The notes under the pieces: generated by a model
Told to the model about the DNA's origin: nothing
What the model saw: the letters and a program-made list of their open reading frames with translations, nothing else
Database searches by the model: none
Position numbers and translations under genes: made by a program
Origin: Desulfosporosinus orientis DSM 765
GTDB lineage: Bacteria; Bacillota; Desulfitobacteriia; Desulfitobacteriales; Desulfitobacteriaceae
Direction: 5' to 3'
Assembly (NCBI RefSeq): GCF_000235605.1
Contig: NC_016584.1
Span: 2,964,001-3,028,000 of the forward strand
DNA length: 64,000 nucleotides
In this document: positions 17,669 through 25,456 of the stretch, piece after piece
How the letters are laid out: each line of letters opens with the position of its first letter
Numbering within the stretch: the stretch's first letter is position 1

Positions 17669-18190
17669 ATGGATAATCTGGATGACTCAGGAAGAGGCAT
17701 GAAAAGAAAAAAGACCATCGTCTGGGATGATCCTCAAATAAACAAAAGAGATGCGGTGTCATCTCTTTCCGGACTGTATTATCTGAGAAGCATAAGGGAC
17801 GGGAAAATTAGTCCGCCGCCGGCTGCAAAATTGATCGGGTATCAGATTAAAGAAGTAGACCATGGCTTTGCTGCATTTGAACTTCAGCCTGGAGAGCACC
17901 ACTATAATCCTTTTGCCACCGTTCATGGAGGAATTCTTTCCACGCTGTTGGATACAACAATGACCGCTGCAGTGATTACAACGCTTCCGCAGCACATAAC
18001 CTGTTCCACGGTTGAGATTAAGGTGAATTTTATCAAGCCAGTCAGTGCCGAAAGCAAACTGGTGCGCTGTGAGGCCAAGATTATCCATATCGGAAGAAAA
18101 TTAGCTACTGTTGAAGGGCGCATAAAGGGCATAAATGATGAATTATATGCTCATGGCGTGAGCACATGCCTGATTTTCAAAGTAAATTGA
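17669..18190 (+). CDS. PaaI-type hot-dog thioesterase
   Basis: 173 residues. The hot-dog core holds HYNPFATVHGGILSTLLDTT, with the family HGG and the acidic residue on the central helix, and the strand CSTVEIKVNFIKPV. Such enzymes hydrolyse acyl-CoA or aryl-CoA thioesters. The N-terminal ~45 residues are a polar extension. The gene lies ahead of a PAS/sigma-54 activator and a CoA-transferase, so it may belong to the same acyl-CoA pathway, though it is a separate transcription unit as far as can be seen. Start ATG follows AGGTG. Confidence 0.85.
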   Translation: MDNLDDSGRGMKRKKTIVWDDPQINKRDAVSSLSGLYYLRSIRDGKISPPPAAKLIGYQIKEVDHGFAAFELQPGEHHYNPFATVHGGILSTLLDTTMTAAVITTLPQHITCSTVEIKVNFIKPVSAESKLVRCEAKIIHIGRKLATVEGRIKGINDELYAHGVSTCLIFKVN

Positions 18191-18391
18191 GTTGCCTCAT
18201 AAGTACGGTTGTCGAAGTGATTACCGACGCGGATCTTGCAGTGGGAAGATAGCCATTCTTACATAGCATTAGAAACTATTATGGCTGGGCAAAATAATTA
18301 TTATATATTTCTGAAAATTTTAACATTATAATTGTTATACGGTACTTTAGCTCAGACTAGTAACTTCTAAATCTAAGGCGGTGAGGCAATT

Positions 18392-19834
18392 TTGGGTAGA
18401 ACCAAGAATTATCCGAATATTCTTGTTAAACCACAGACGGAGAATAAACTTAGCATAGAAAGTTTGCAGCAAATCATGAATTGTTCACATGACCCAATCT
18501 TTGTGACCGATAAATATGGAAATTGTATTGTGAGTACCGATTCCTTTTCTATGGCTTACAGGACTTTGGGACTGAAGCCCCAGGAACTGGTGGGTAAAAA
18601 TGTGCGGGATTTCATTAAAGCCGGTATATATAATTGGTCTCCGACGTTAAAGGCGCTGGAGACAGGTTCAACCGTGACGGGATTAATAAAGACTATCAAT
18701 GGCAGTGAAATAATGGTTACCAGCACCCCGGTAAAGGATGATAATTGTCAAATTATCATGATTGTCACAAATATTCGGGATAAGGATATTGTTGAAAAAT
18801 ATAGCGAAGAACTGAAGAGAGAAAAAAACGAAACTGAACGCTACAAAATGGCAGTAGAATATTTGGGAAAAGTGGCCAATTCGGATAATGCCGTCATATC
18901 TGAAAGTCCCCAAATGAAAAAAATACTGGAAACTGCCGATATCGTTGCCAAAACAGAAAGTACAGTCTCCTTGTACGGGGAGACAGGTACAGGCAAAGAA
19001 GTTTTAGCCAGGTATATTCATCATAACAGCCGTCGCGTCCAAAGGCCCTTTATTCCCGTTAATTGTGCGGCAATTCCGCAAAAGCTGTTTGAGTCCGAAT
19101 TTTTCGGTTATGTTAAAGGGGCGTTTACCGGAGCCAACCCTCAAGGAAAAATGGGTTTGTTTGAAATTGCCAATCACGGGACGCTATTTTTAGATGAAAT
19201 CGGAGAATTGCCTTTGGAAATGCAGTCCAAACTATTAAGGGTTTTAGAAACAGGCGAGATACAAAGAATAGGAAGTATCAAAACAGAACGGATTGATGTT
19301 CGCCTCATTGTCGCTACCAATAAAGATCTGAGACATAAAGTTGACCAGGAACAGTTCAGAAGCGATTTATTCTACCGGCTGAATGTCATCCCCTTTACCC
19401 TGCCGCCCCTTAGGGAACGCAAAGAAGACATAGGGGCGCTGGCCCAAAAGTTTTTAGGAGAATTGAATGCCAAATACGGCCTGCATAAAGTCATCCCTCC
19501 TCATACCCTGCGGGTGCTCTTAAACTATAACTGGCCCGGCAATATCAGAGAATTGCGCAATGTCATCGAGAGAGAATATATTACTTCAACCCAGGATGGC
19601 ATAAAGGTTAAATTTGAAGCGGCGGACAGCTCTGCCGCCGGTTTGGCTTCTCCAAGCAGGGAGGATAAGGCCGGTGGAGCCTATAAGGGAACATTAAAAA
19701 GCGTCTTGAAAAAAGTTGAAGCCGAATATATAAACGAAGTATTAAATGAATGCAATGGCAAAGTGGGTGAAGCATCCCGTTTGCTGGGCATCCATCGAAC
19801 GGTGTTGTACCGGAAGACCAAGCTATCCATATGA
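18392..19834 (+). CDS. PAS-domain sigma-54-dependent transcriptional activator
   Basis: 480 residues from TTG 18392, behind GGCGGTGAGG. A PAS domain (~25-135; HDPIFVTDKYGNCIVSTDS) is followed by an AAA+ domain with Walker A GETGTGKE, the sigma-54 contact loop GAFTGA, and Walker B LFLDEIGELP. The C-terminal Fis-type HTH reads GKVGEASRLLGIHRTVLYRK. It would sense a small ligand and drive a -24/-12 promoter; one is visible upstream of the next gene, a CoA-transferase. A terminator separates the two genes. Confidence 0.95.
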   Translation: MGRTKNYPNILVKPQTENKLSIESLQQIMNCSHDPIFVTDKYGNCIVSTDSFSMAYRTLGLKPQELVGKNVRDFIKAGIYNWSPTLKALETGSTVTGLIKTINGSEIMVTSTPVKDDNCQIIMIVTNIRDKDIVEKYSEELKREKNETERYKMAVEYLGKVANSDNAVISESPQMKKILETADIVAKTESTVSLYGETGTGKEVLARYIHHNSRRVQRPFIPVNCAAIPQKLFESEFFGYVKGAFTGANPQGKMGLFEIANHGTLFLDEIGELPLEMQSKLLRVLETGEIQRIGSIKTERIDVRLIVATNKDLRHKVDQEQFRSDLFYRLNVIPFTLPPLRERKEDIGALAQKFLGELNAKYGLHKVIPPHTLRVLLNYNWPGNIRELRNVIEREYITSTQDGIKVKFEAADSSAAGLASPSREDKAGGAYKGTLKSVLKKVEAEYINEVLNECNGKVGEASRLLGIHRTVLYRKTKLSI

Positions 19835-19850
19835 TGGTTGAAGAGATAAT

Positions 19851-19883
19851 TCCTCCTTCGCTTTGGCGGAGGAGGGCTTTTTT
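19851..19883 (+). terminator. Rho-independent terminator after the sigma-54 activator
   Basis: CTCCTTCGC pairs with GCGGAGGAG (one G-U pair) around a short loop, followed by GGGC and a T6 run. Confidence 0.85.
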
Positions 19884-20171
19884 ATACCCAAAAAACCACT
19901 CTGAAGAATTCATAGACCCCAAAAGCCAGGGCAGCTTCGTCCACAGGAATGAACCTCTGATGGTGTCTTCCGGCAGAAGCGTGGCGAGAAATGTCTCAGA
20001 TTTGGAAGTTGCAGAAAAAATACAATTTGTCGTTGTAAAACAACCTGATCCGTTGCAAAAAAAGTCCATTGAAGTTGCCATAGCGCCTTTTTAGAGCTTC
20101 AGAGAATGTACTCAGAAGCACAAAAAAGTCATAGTCATGGTCTCCGACAATTTATAAAGGGCAGGGGAAGT
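19884..20171 (+). other. Gap before the CoA-transferase; open frame of doubtful status
   Basis: One + frame is open from here to a TAG near 20094 and reads somewhat protein-like (SGRSVARNVSDLEVAEKI), but it crosses the preceding terminator, has no ribosome site and I do not recognise it. It could be a gene relic or upstream activator-site DNA for the sigma-54 promoter. Nothing else is evident. Confidence 0.3.
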
Positions 20172-20187
20172 TGGTATGAAAGTTGCG
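20172..20187 (+). promoter_or_regulatory. Candidate sigma-54 (-24/-12) promoter
   Basis: TGG at 20172-20174 and TTGC at 20183-20186 give the obligatory GG-N10-GC spacing. It lies about 45 bases before the CoA-transferase start and just downstream of a sigma-54 activator gene, as expected for its target. Confidence 0.6.
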
Positions 20188-20231
20188 AACAGAGTAAGGG
20201 AAATATTATAAAAGACGGGAGAGGAACGACA

Positions 20232-21515
20232 ATGGAACGATGGAGAAATGTGGAGAAGAAACCAGCGCCTGTGTTTATCCCAGCCTATGGGCCGCTAAGC
20301 GGACTGAGAGTTTTATTGAACGGGAGTGTGGCCGCGGCTCCCTTTGCAGCCACTATGCTCAGTGATTTCGGCGCCGAAGTGATTCAGATTGAACTGCCGC
20401 GTTTGGGAGATGCCCTGCGCACCCAGCGTCCGGGGATTACTGATGGGGATAAGGATGTAAGCTGCACCTGGGCCCAAAATGCCCGTAACCGCTTGAGCTT
20501 TACCCTTAACACCAATATGAAAATTCCTGAATCCAAGGAAATCTTCCTGTCCTTGATTAAAAACTCAGATGTTTGGATTGAAAACCTGGTCTGGCTTGAC
20601 AAATTAGGTATCAGTGATGAGATGTTGATGGAAGTCAATCCCAAATTAATCATAGCCCACATCAGCGGCTATGGCCGGCCGCAGTTTGGCGGACTTCCGG
20701 AAGTATGCAATCAAGGGGGCTATGATCCTGTTGCCCAGGCGGAATCCGGTTATTTATTGTTAAATGGCTATCCCGACCGTCCTCCCGTCTGGGCCACCCA
20801 GTTTATGACCGATTACACAACGGGTCTTTATACCGCTCTCGGAATTATGATGGCGCTGCACCACGTAGGGAGAACCGGGAAAGGGCAAAGTATTGACATT
20901 AGTATGGTGGAAGCTATCATGCGCCAAATGGACGATTGCTTCTCGGCGTGGCTGAACAGCGGTCAGCTGAAAAACCGTTTTGGCTGTAAACTGCCGGTCT
21001 TTCAGCCTGCGGAACTCTTTACCTGCAAAGACAGGCGCTGGATTAATATCGGAGCTTTTGGACCAATCGTCTATGACCGGGCACTGCGGGCTTTCGGTTT
21101 GGACCCTGAGGAATTTCCCTATCTTGAATGCGGAGCCTCCCCCCAGGCGGTAGCCAGCCCCAAAGGCGTGGAGCTGTCCCGCCGGACCGCGGCTTTTGCA
21201 GCCCAGCACACGGCGGATGAACTTAAGCAAATAATGGTAAAAGCCAAAGTTCCGGCCGGAATTGTAAAATCTGTCGATGAGGTCTGTAATGATCCCCATT
21301 GGATTCAGAGAAATACCTTTATTCAGGTTAAAGACGAAACGTTGGCAAGAGACATAAAGATTATGGGCGTAAAGCCGATTTTAAGTGAGACCCCCGGTGC
21401 TGTTTGGCGGGGAGCTCCACGCCTCGGGCAGGACACCGAAATGATTTTGCGGGATCTCCTGGGCTATAGCGCAGGTGAAATTGAGCAGTTAAAAGGCCGG
21501 AATTTAATTGATTAA
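20232..21515 (+). CDS. Family III CoA-transferase, CaiB/BaiF type
   Basis: About 427 residues from ATG 20232, which follows GGGAGAGG; an upstream in-frame ATG at 20106 would add a non-conserved leader. GLRVLLNGSVAAAPFAATML and the downstream EVIQIELPRLGD are the N-terminal CoA-transferase block. TGKGQSIDISMVEAI holds the region of the catalytic Asp. The C-terminal part (WRGAPRLGQDTEMIL) matches CaiB-like enzymes, which swap CoA between acyl-CoA and carboxylates such as carnitine derivatives. It probably answers to the PAS/sigma-54 regulator. A broken acyl-CoA dehydrogenase directly downstream suggests a former caiAB-like pair. Exact substrate unknown. Confidence 0.88.
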   Translation: MERWRNVEKKPAPVFIPAYGPLSGLRVLLNGSVAAAPFAATMLSDFGAEVIQIELPRLGDALRTQRPGITDGDKDVSCTWAQNARNRLSFTLNTNMKIPESKEIFLSLIKNSDVWIENLVWLDKLGISDEMLMEVNPKLIIAHISGYGRPQFGGLPEVCNQGGYDPVAQAESGYLLLNGYPDRPPVWATQFMTDYTTGLYTALGIMMALHHVGRTGKGQSIDISMVEAIMRQMDDCFSAWLNSGQLKNRFGCKLPVFQPAELFTCKDRRWINIGAFGPIVYDRALRAFGLDPEEFPYLECGASPQAVASPKGVELSRRTAAFAAQHTADELKQIMVKAKVPAGIVKSVDEVCNDPHWIQRNTFIQVKDETLARDIKIMGVKPILSETPGAVWRGAPRLGQDTEMILRDLLGYSAGEIEQLKGRNLID

Positions 21516-21528
21516 TGGTGAGAGCTGA

Positions 21529-21810
21529 ATGAATATAAAGGAGTCTTCTGCTATTCAGATTCACGGCGGCTACGATTATATCAAAGAATACGAGGTTGAA
21601 TCTCTGGAGAGAGATGAAAAATTTCAGCGATTTGGGAAGGTACATACTATATTCAGGCGCTGGATTTGTTTGGAAGGAAATTCACCATGGCTAAAGGGCA
21701 AGTCAATAAGAATTGGCTGGCCGACATCAGTACATTCATTGAAAGCAACAAAGGCTCGGTGAGCTTCGGAGAGGAATTTGCTGCGGCGAATACTATGCAC
21801 AATTACCATT
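21529..21810 (+). pseudogene. Remnant of a large acyl-CoA dehydrogenase (C-terminal part, frameshifted)
   Basis: The first frame reads ESSAIQIHGGYDYIKEYEVE, the conserved region near the C-terminal end of the dehydrogenase domain. A frame change near 21615, in a run of A followed by T, then gives ISAIWEGT and YYIQALDLFGRKFTMAKG, typical of the ~600-residue acyl-CoA dehydrogenases. One extra A would restore a single frame. The N-terminal two thirds are absent and the end fades near 21810. It lies 13 bases after the CoA-transferase stop, so it was probably part of that operon. Confidence 0.82.
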
Positions 21811-21823
21811 GCCAAAGAAATAA

Positions 21824-21866
21824 AAAATCGCCGGATCCCTTTGTATACGTGGGATTCGGCGATTTT
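21824..21866 (+). terminator. Terminator-like stem-loop after the acyl-CoA dehydrogenase remnant
   Basis: A 16-bp stem (21824-21839 with 21851-21866, one G-U pair) with an 11-base loop ends in TTTT. Confidence 0.75.
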
Positions 21867-22220
21867 AAAGTTTTTCCTATAATGGGCTTGGAGTAGACGG
21901 CGATCCCCCTCCGCTTCTCTCAGGGGATTTTCTTGAATTTGCCTCAAGGCATAGCAAAGTTGTTAGAGGATTGAAAGGCAGGGAGAGATGGATTGAGGGC
22001 TTGCTGTAAAATACTGCGTTGAATTTTAGGAAATATCCTCCTAGAATGATTATAGCTGAATAAACGGTGGAGGCCTGAAAAGTGCCTTGTATTAATTATT
22101 AGAGTCCTAAGTATGGTTATTGTGGGAATGTATCTATTCCTAAAGTAAGGATTTCATCTCTTTCAATAATCGGCATTTTTAAAACTGGAGTCAACAGGGT
22201 CATGATTGGAGTGATGTTTA
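21867..22220. other. Intergenic region without recognised features
   Basis: About 350 bases between the terminator and the DUF1848 gene. I see no coding frame with a ribosome site, no strong promoter and no long repeat. It may contain further eroded sequence of the preceding operon. Confidence 0.4.
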
Positions 22221-23147
22221 ATGATAGTTTCAGTGTCCCGGCGCACGGATATCCCATGTTACTATACAGAATGGCTGATAAACCGCTTGAAAGAGGGATT
22301 TGTAATTACCAGAAACCCGATGAACAAGGCACAGATTTCCCGCCTGCCCCTTAATCCTGAGCTGGTAGACTGCCTTGTATTCTGGACAAAGGATGCTGAA
22401 AATATCCTCAGGTCTCTCAAACTCATTGATGAGATGGGATTCAAATACTATTTTCAGCATACGCTGACACCTTACGACCGCACACTGGAACAAAACCTGC
22501 AGGATAAGCTAAGGATTGAGGACACCTTTATTGAGCTTTCCCAACTAATTGGCAAAGAGCGTGTGATGTGGCGATATGACCCGATTGTGCTCAACGACAG
22601 GTTAACCATTGATTATCATAAAGTACAATTTGAACGGCTTTGCCAAAAACTTGCACCTTTTACCGAAAGTGTGACTATCAGCTTTGTACAAACCTATCGA
22701 AAACTAAAAACCCCGCTGATCCGTGCAATTACCTGTGAAGAGAAAGCTGAGCTTGCCGGCTTTATTGGGGAAACCGCCAAGGCCTGGGGACTAACTCCAA
22801 AGGCTTGTTGTGAAAAAACCGACCTGACACCCTATGGAATTCAAAAGGCCAGCTGTATTGATAAAGCTGTGCTGGAAAGAGTTTGCGGCTGCAGTTTGGA
22901 TATTTCGCCTGATAAAAACCAGCGTCAGGGCTGTGGTTGTATAGAAAGCATTGATATTGGGGTCTATAACACCTGCCCCAACGGTTGTGTTTACTGTTAC
23001 GCTAATGACAGTCAGTCTATCGCCCTGGAGCGTTATAACTCCCGCCAGCCAGACAGTGACATCCTTTGCGGCTCAATAGCCGAGGAGGAAAAAATCACGG
23101 ACAGAAAGTGTAAATCAAATAAGCAGCAGCAGCTTAGCCTGTTTTAG
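22221..23147 (+). CDS. DUF1848 family protein with a C-terminal CX3CX2C motif
   Basis: 308 residues. The N-terminus (VSVSRRTDIPCYYTEWLINR, then ITRNPMNKAQISRLPL) is typical of DUF1848. Near the C-terminus lies GCGCIESIDIGVYNTC followed by PNGCVYCYAND; the three cysteines of CPNGCVYC have the CX3CX2C spacing of radical-SAM enzymes, and extra cysteines lie just upstream. A barrel-like protein with a cluster motif at its C-terminal end is unusual, and the function of the family is not established to my knowledge. It is a single gene, convergent with bcp, with a GGAGTGA ribosome site. Confidence 0.8.
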   Translation: MIVSVSRRTDIPCYYTEWLINRLKEGFVITRNPMNKAQISRLPLNPELVDCLVFWTKDAENILRSLKLIDEMGFKYYFQHTLTPYDRTLEQNLQDKLRIEDTFIELSQLIGKERVMWRYDPIVLNDRLTIDYHKVQFERLCQKLAPFTESVTISFVQTYRKLKTPLIRAITCEEKAELAGFIGETAKAWGLTPKACCEKTDLTPYGIQKASCIDKAVLERVCGCSLDISPDKNQRQGCGCIESIDIGVYNTCPNGCVYCYANDSQSIALERYNSRQPDSDILCGSIAEEEKITDRKCKSNKQQQLSLF

Positions 23148-23157
23148 TATTAAAAAT

Positions 23158-23625
23158 TTATTCTTTTTCCTTCTGCAGATACTCTAAAATCTCCGCAGCA
23201 TTGGTGTCGGGCTTGACCTTGGGCATGGCTTTTTCAATTACGCCCTCTTCATCAATAATGTAGGTAGAGCGAACAACACCCATGCTCACCTTGCCGTAGT
23301 TCTTTTTTTCCTGCCAGACATCATACGCCTGAATGGCTTGGAGCTCCGGGTCGGAAAGGAGAATAAAGGGCAGATTGTATTTTTCCGCGAACTTCTGGTG
23401 GGAAGCGGTGCTGTCCTTGCTGACACCGATTACCACTACGTTTTGGCTCTTGAAGGCCTCGTAGGCACCGGCGAAGGCACAGGCCTGCCGTGTGCAGCCA
23501 GGCGTATTGTCCTTGGGATAAAAATAGAGTACCACCTTTTTACCTCGAAAATCTGATAGAGAGACGTTGTTGCCGTCCTTATCGGACAGAGTAAAATCAG
23601 GGGCTTTGCTACCAGCTTGCAGCAT
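23158..23625 (-). CDS. bcp: Thioredoxin-dependent peroxiredoxin (bacterioferritin comigratory protein)
   Basis: Start placed at ATG 23625, giving ~155 residues, since AAGGAGG lies 7 bases upstream and homologues begin there; the longer frame to 23655 runs inside yaaA. The peroxidatic cysteine lies in YPKDNTPGCTRQACAF, the hallmark of Bcp/PrxQ. It reduces hydrogen peroxide and organic hydroperoxides in the cytosol. Its start overlaps the end of yaaA by 17 bases, so the two are translationally coupled in a peroxide-defence operon. Confidence 0.95.
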   Translation of the reverse strand: MLQAGSKAPDFTLSDKDGNNVSLSDFRGKKVVLYFYPKDNTPGCTRQACAFAGAYEAFKSQNVVVIGVSKDSTASHQKFAEKYNLPFILLSDPELQAIQAYDVWQEKKNYGKVSMGVVRSTYIIDEEGVIEKAMPKVKPDTNAAEILEYLQKEKE

Positions 23626-24379
23626 CTTTGTTTCCTCCTTCTTTAATAAACACAAAATTATTGTCAGATGAAAGATCTTTGCGGTATGTATACCCTAAAC
23701 GGTCAAAGTCTATAAGGCTATCGGGATCTGCTATGGAATTTTCGGCCAGCCAGCGGACCATCTCACCCCGGGCCATCTTGCACATAGTACCCTTTTCAAT
23801 AATCTTGCCTTCTTTCCATTCTCCGAAAAAACAGGTGAGAAAACGCACTGACTTGGGTAAATGAAGGGAAACGGCTTTGCTGTATTCTTTGGAAGCCAGG
23901 TTTATGATAACATCTGTTTCGGCTGAGAGGAGCTGCGCCAGCTTGCTGCCCCAGAAAGCATAGAGGTCTTTACACCCGGCGGCTGAGAGTTTGGCCTGCA
24001 TTTCCAAACGGTAGGGGGTCACCCCGTCGAAGGGACGCAGGACTCCATAGAACCCCGACAGAATGCACAGGTGTTCATTGATGTAGGCAAACTGACTGTC
24101 TTCAAAGACGCTGGGAGCCATGTATTGATACTGAATGCCCTCGTAGGCCAGCAGAGCCGGGGTCAGATTGCTGCGCAAATCCATCTCCTGGACACGCTGG
24201 TAATTAAGGGCGGCGATAGAATCGTTGCAGCGCCACAAGGATTTCAGCTCGGCATAGTCCATACTCCGCAGGGCCTGCAGCAAGGTTTCTGCTTCAGCCG
24301 TAAAACGGGGCACGGTCTCATAGGGCAGGCTATCGTTGTCGGTTTTCATTTTCTTGGCAGGGGAGATGATGATTCTCAC
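23609..24379 (-). CDS. yaaA: Peroxide stress protein YaaA (DUF328)
   Basis: 256 residues, normal for the family. The N-terminus RIIISPAKKM and internal VFEDSQFAYINEHLCILSGF followed by YGVLRPFDGVTPYRLEM are diagnostic. In E. coli YaaA lowers free iron and limits Fenton damage under peroxide stress. It is the first gene of a two-gene operon with bcp, a linkage that supports both calls. Confidence 0.95.
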   Translation of the reverse strand: MRIIISPAKKMKTDNDSLPYETVPRFTAEAETLLQALRSMDYAELKSLWRCNDSIAALNYQRVQEMDLRSNLTPALLAYEGIQYQYMAPSVFEDSQFAYINEHLCILSGFYGVLRPFDGVTPYRLEMQAKLSAAGCKDLYAFWGSKLAQLLSAETDVIINLASKEYSKAVSLHLPKSVRFLTCFFGEWKEGKIIEKGTMCKMARGEMVRWLAENSIADPDSLIDFDRLGYTYRKDLSSDNNFVFIKEGGNKDAASW

Positions 24380-24723
24380 GAGGTCACCGTCCTTTTTGCT
24401 TCCCTCACTACTTTAGCATGATTGAAGGTCTGCGTACAGTGAGGGAATGGCGGTGATTGCTAACGGCACCCAGGAAGTACTTATTAAACGCTGAGCCGTG
24501 AAACAGGGCCGTGAAGGTATTTGCGAAGACATTTTCGGGCGCTAACCAAATTGCTAATGGCTCTTTTACGAAAAAGAGTAATCCTGATTGAAATAAGGTT
24601 TCCGAATATTGAAGTTGTACAGTGCCAATGAAATTTTTAGAAATTATTACAGATACCAAATCTCAAGCAGGAATTCTGAATGGTATAGTAGAATTCTGCT
24701 GTAAAATACTAGTTAATATTGTA
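24380..24723. other. Intergenic region ahead of the first methyltransferase leader
   Basis: About 340 bases upstream of both yaaA (- strand) and the first leader copy (+ strand). Open frames here lack ribosome sites and I found no relatives for them. No strong consensus promoter was found for the leader copy; TATAGT or TAAAAT near 24684-24707 are weak -10 candidates. Confidence 0.4.
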
Positions 24724-24799
24724 AAGCAAAACTATGAAAGTTTGCAGAAGACCATGGAGGTTTGGCTTGGCAGAGCCTGCTTTGTGGTCTTCTTATTTT
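24724..24799 (+). promoter_or_regulatory. Terminator-like structured leader, copy 1
   Basis: Outer helix AAGACCA (24748-24754) with TGGTCTT (24785-24791), an internal loop starting TGGAGGTTT, and an inner hairpin GGCTT/GAGCC, followed by a T-rich tail. It precedes the broken methyltransferase at 24838 and matches copy 2 at 25317-25388, with a compensatory base-pair change in the inner hairpin. This suggests a conserved attenuator or riboswitch-type element. Confidence 0.6.
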
Positions 24800-24837
24800 T
24801 CGTTCACTTTCACAAATGCAGAGAGGGATGGATTAAA

Positions 24838-25228
24838 ATGGACATAGTAAATATTAAGGAATTGTGGAAGCCGAATCTCCGCAATCTGAAAGTGGGGATA
24901 AAGTGGTGGAACAGCAAGGCAGAGAGATTTTCCGAGAAGGAACTGCCCACAACGGAAAACAGTATCGCTATGCGGATAATCCAGCAGGAGAATATGGTTG
25001 GCAAAGGAAGCAGAACGCTGGACGTAGGCTGTGGCGGAGGAAGATTCTCTTTCGTTCTTGAGGCTATGGGCGCGGAAGCGACAGCAACGGATTTCGTATT
25101 TCTTCCACCCATGAGCTTTCAAACGGTGACAGCGAAAAGATTAGAGAGTATCTCGAAAGCGTTGCGGATGACGGGATTGTACATGAGGTCACTAACACCA
25201 CCCTTGTGGCTATGTATTGGCATGTGAA
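24838..25228 (+). pseudogene. Truncated class I SAM-dependent methyltransferase
   Basis: Starts at ATG 24838 behind GAGAGGGATGG. The first ~90 codons read as a methyltransferase N-terminus with SAM motif I (TLDVGCGGGRFSFVLEAMGA followed by EATATDF). The middle of the protein is then missing. In the +1 frame from about 25128 the sequence reads SEKIREYLESVADDGIVHEV and ends MYWHVN before a stop, which looks like the authentic C-terminus. So an internal deletion with a frame change has destroyed the gene. It follows leader copy 1. Confidence 0.75.
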
Positions 25229-25316
25229 CTGAAAAACCTAGAAAATTTAATTATTTTTTCCAGATAAGGCAGGAATTTGTATGTTTGTGTAGAATTGGAT
25301 TATAGAATTTCATTTA

Positions 25317-25388
25317 AAGCAGAACTACGAAGGTACTGCAAAGACCATGGAGGTTTGACTCAAAAGAGTCAGCTTTGTGGTCTTTTTT
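25317..25388 (+). promoter_or_regulatory. Terminator-like structured leader, copy 2
   Basis: Outer helix AAGACCA (25341-25347) with TGGTCTT (25378-25384), inner hairpin GACTC-AAAA-GAGTC, then a T6 tract, so it can act as an intrinsic terminator. A weak promoter (TTGTAT at 25277-25282, TATAGA at 25301-25306, 18-bp spacer) lies just upstream. The intact tandem methyltransferase gene begins 68 bases downstream. The loop and flank TGGAGGTTTG/GCTTTG are identical to copy 1. Confidence 0.65.
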
Positions 25389-25456
25389 GTTTGTTGGAGG
25401 GAGGGCAGAATTAAACAGAGATTTGAAAGCATCCGATTGTGAAGAGGGGGTAAAAC

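Noticed and set aside
19831-20094. Possible 87-residue gene after the sigma-54 activator
   Set aside because: It overlaps the terminator at 19851-19883, has no ribosome site and matches no family I know.
20106-20231. Upstream ATG for the CoA-transferase
   Set aside because: The extra 42 residues are unlike the family and lie over the candidate sigma-54 promoter; ATG 20232 has a good ribosome site.
24622-24837. Longer start for the broken methyltransferase, adding ~70 residues
   Set aside because: The added part is encoded by the structured leader and has no ribosome site; ATG 24838 has one.
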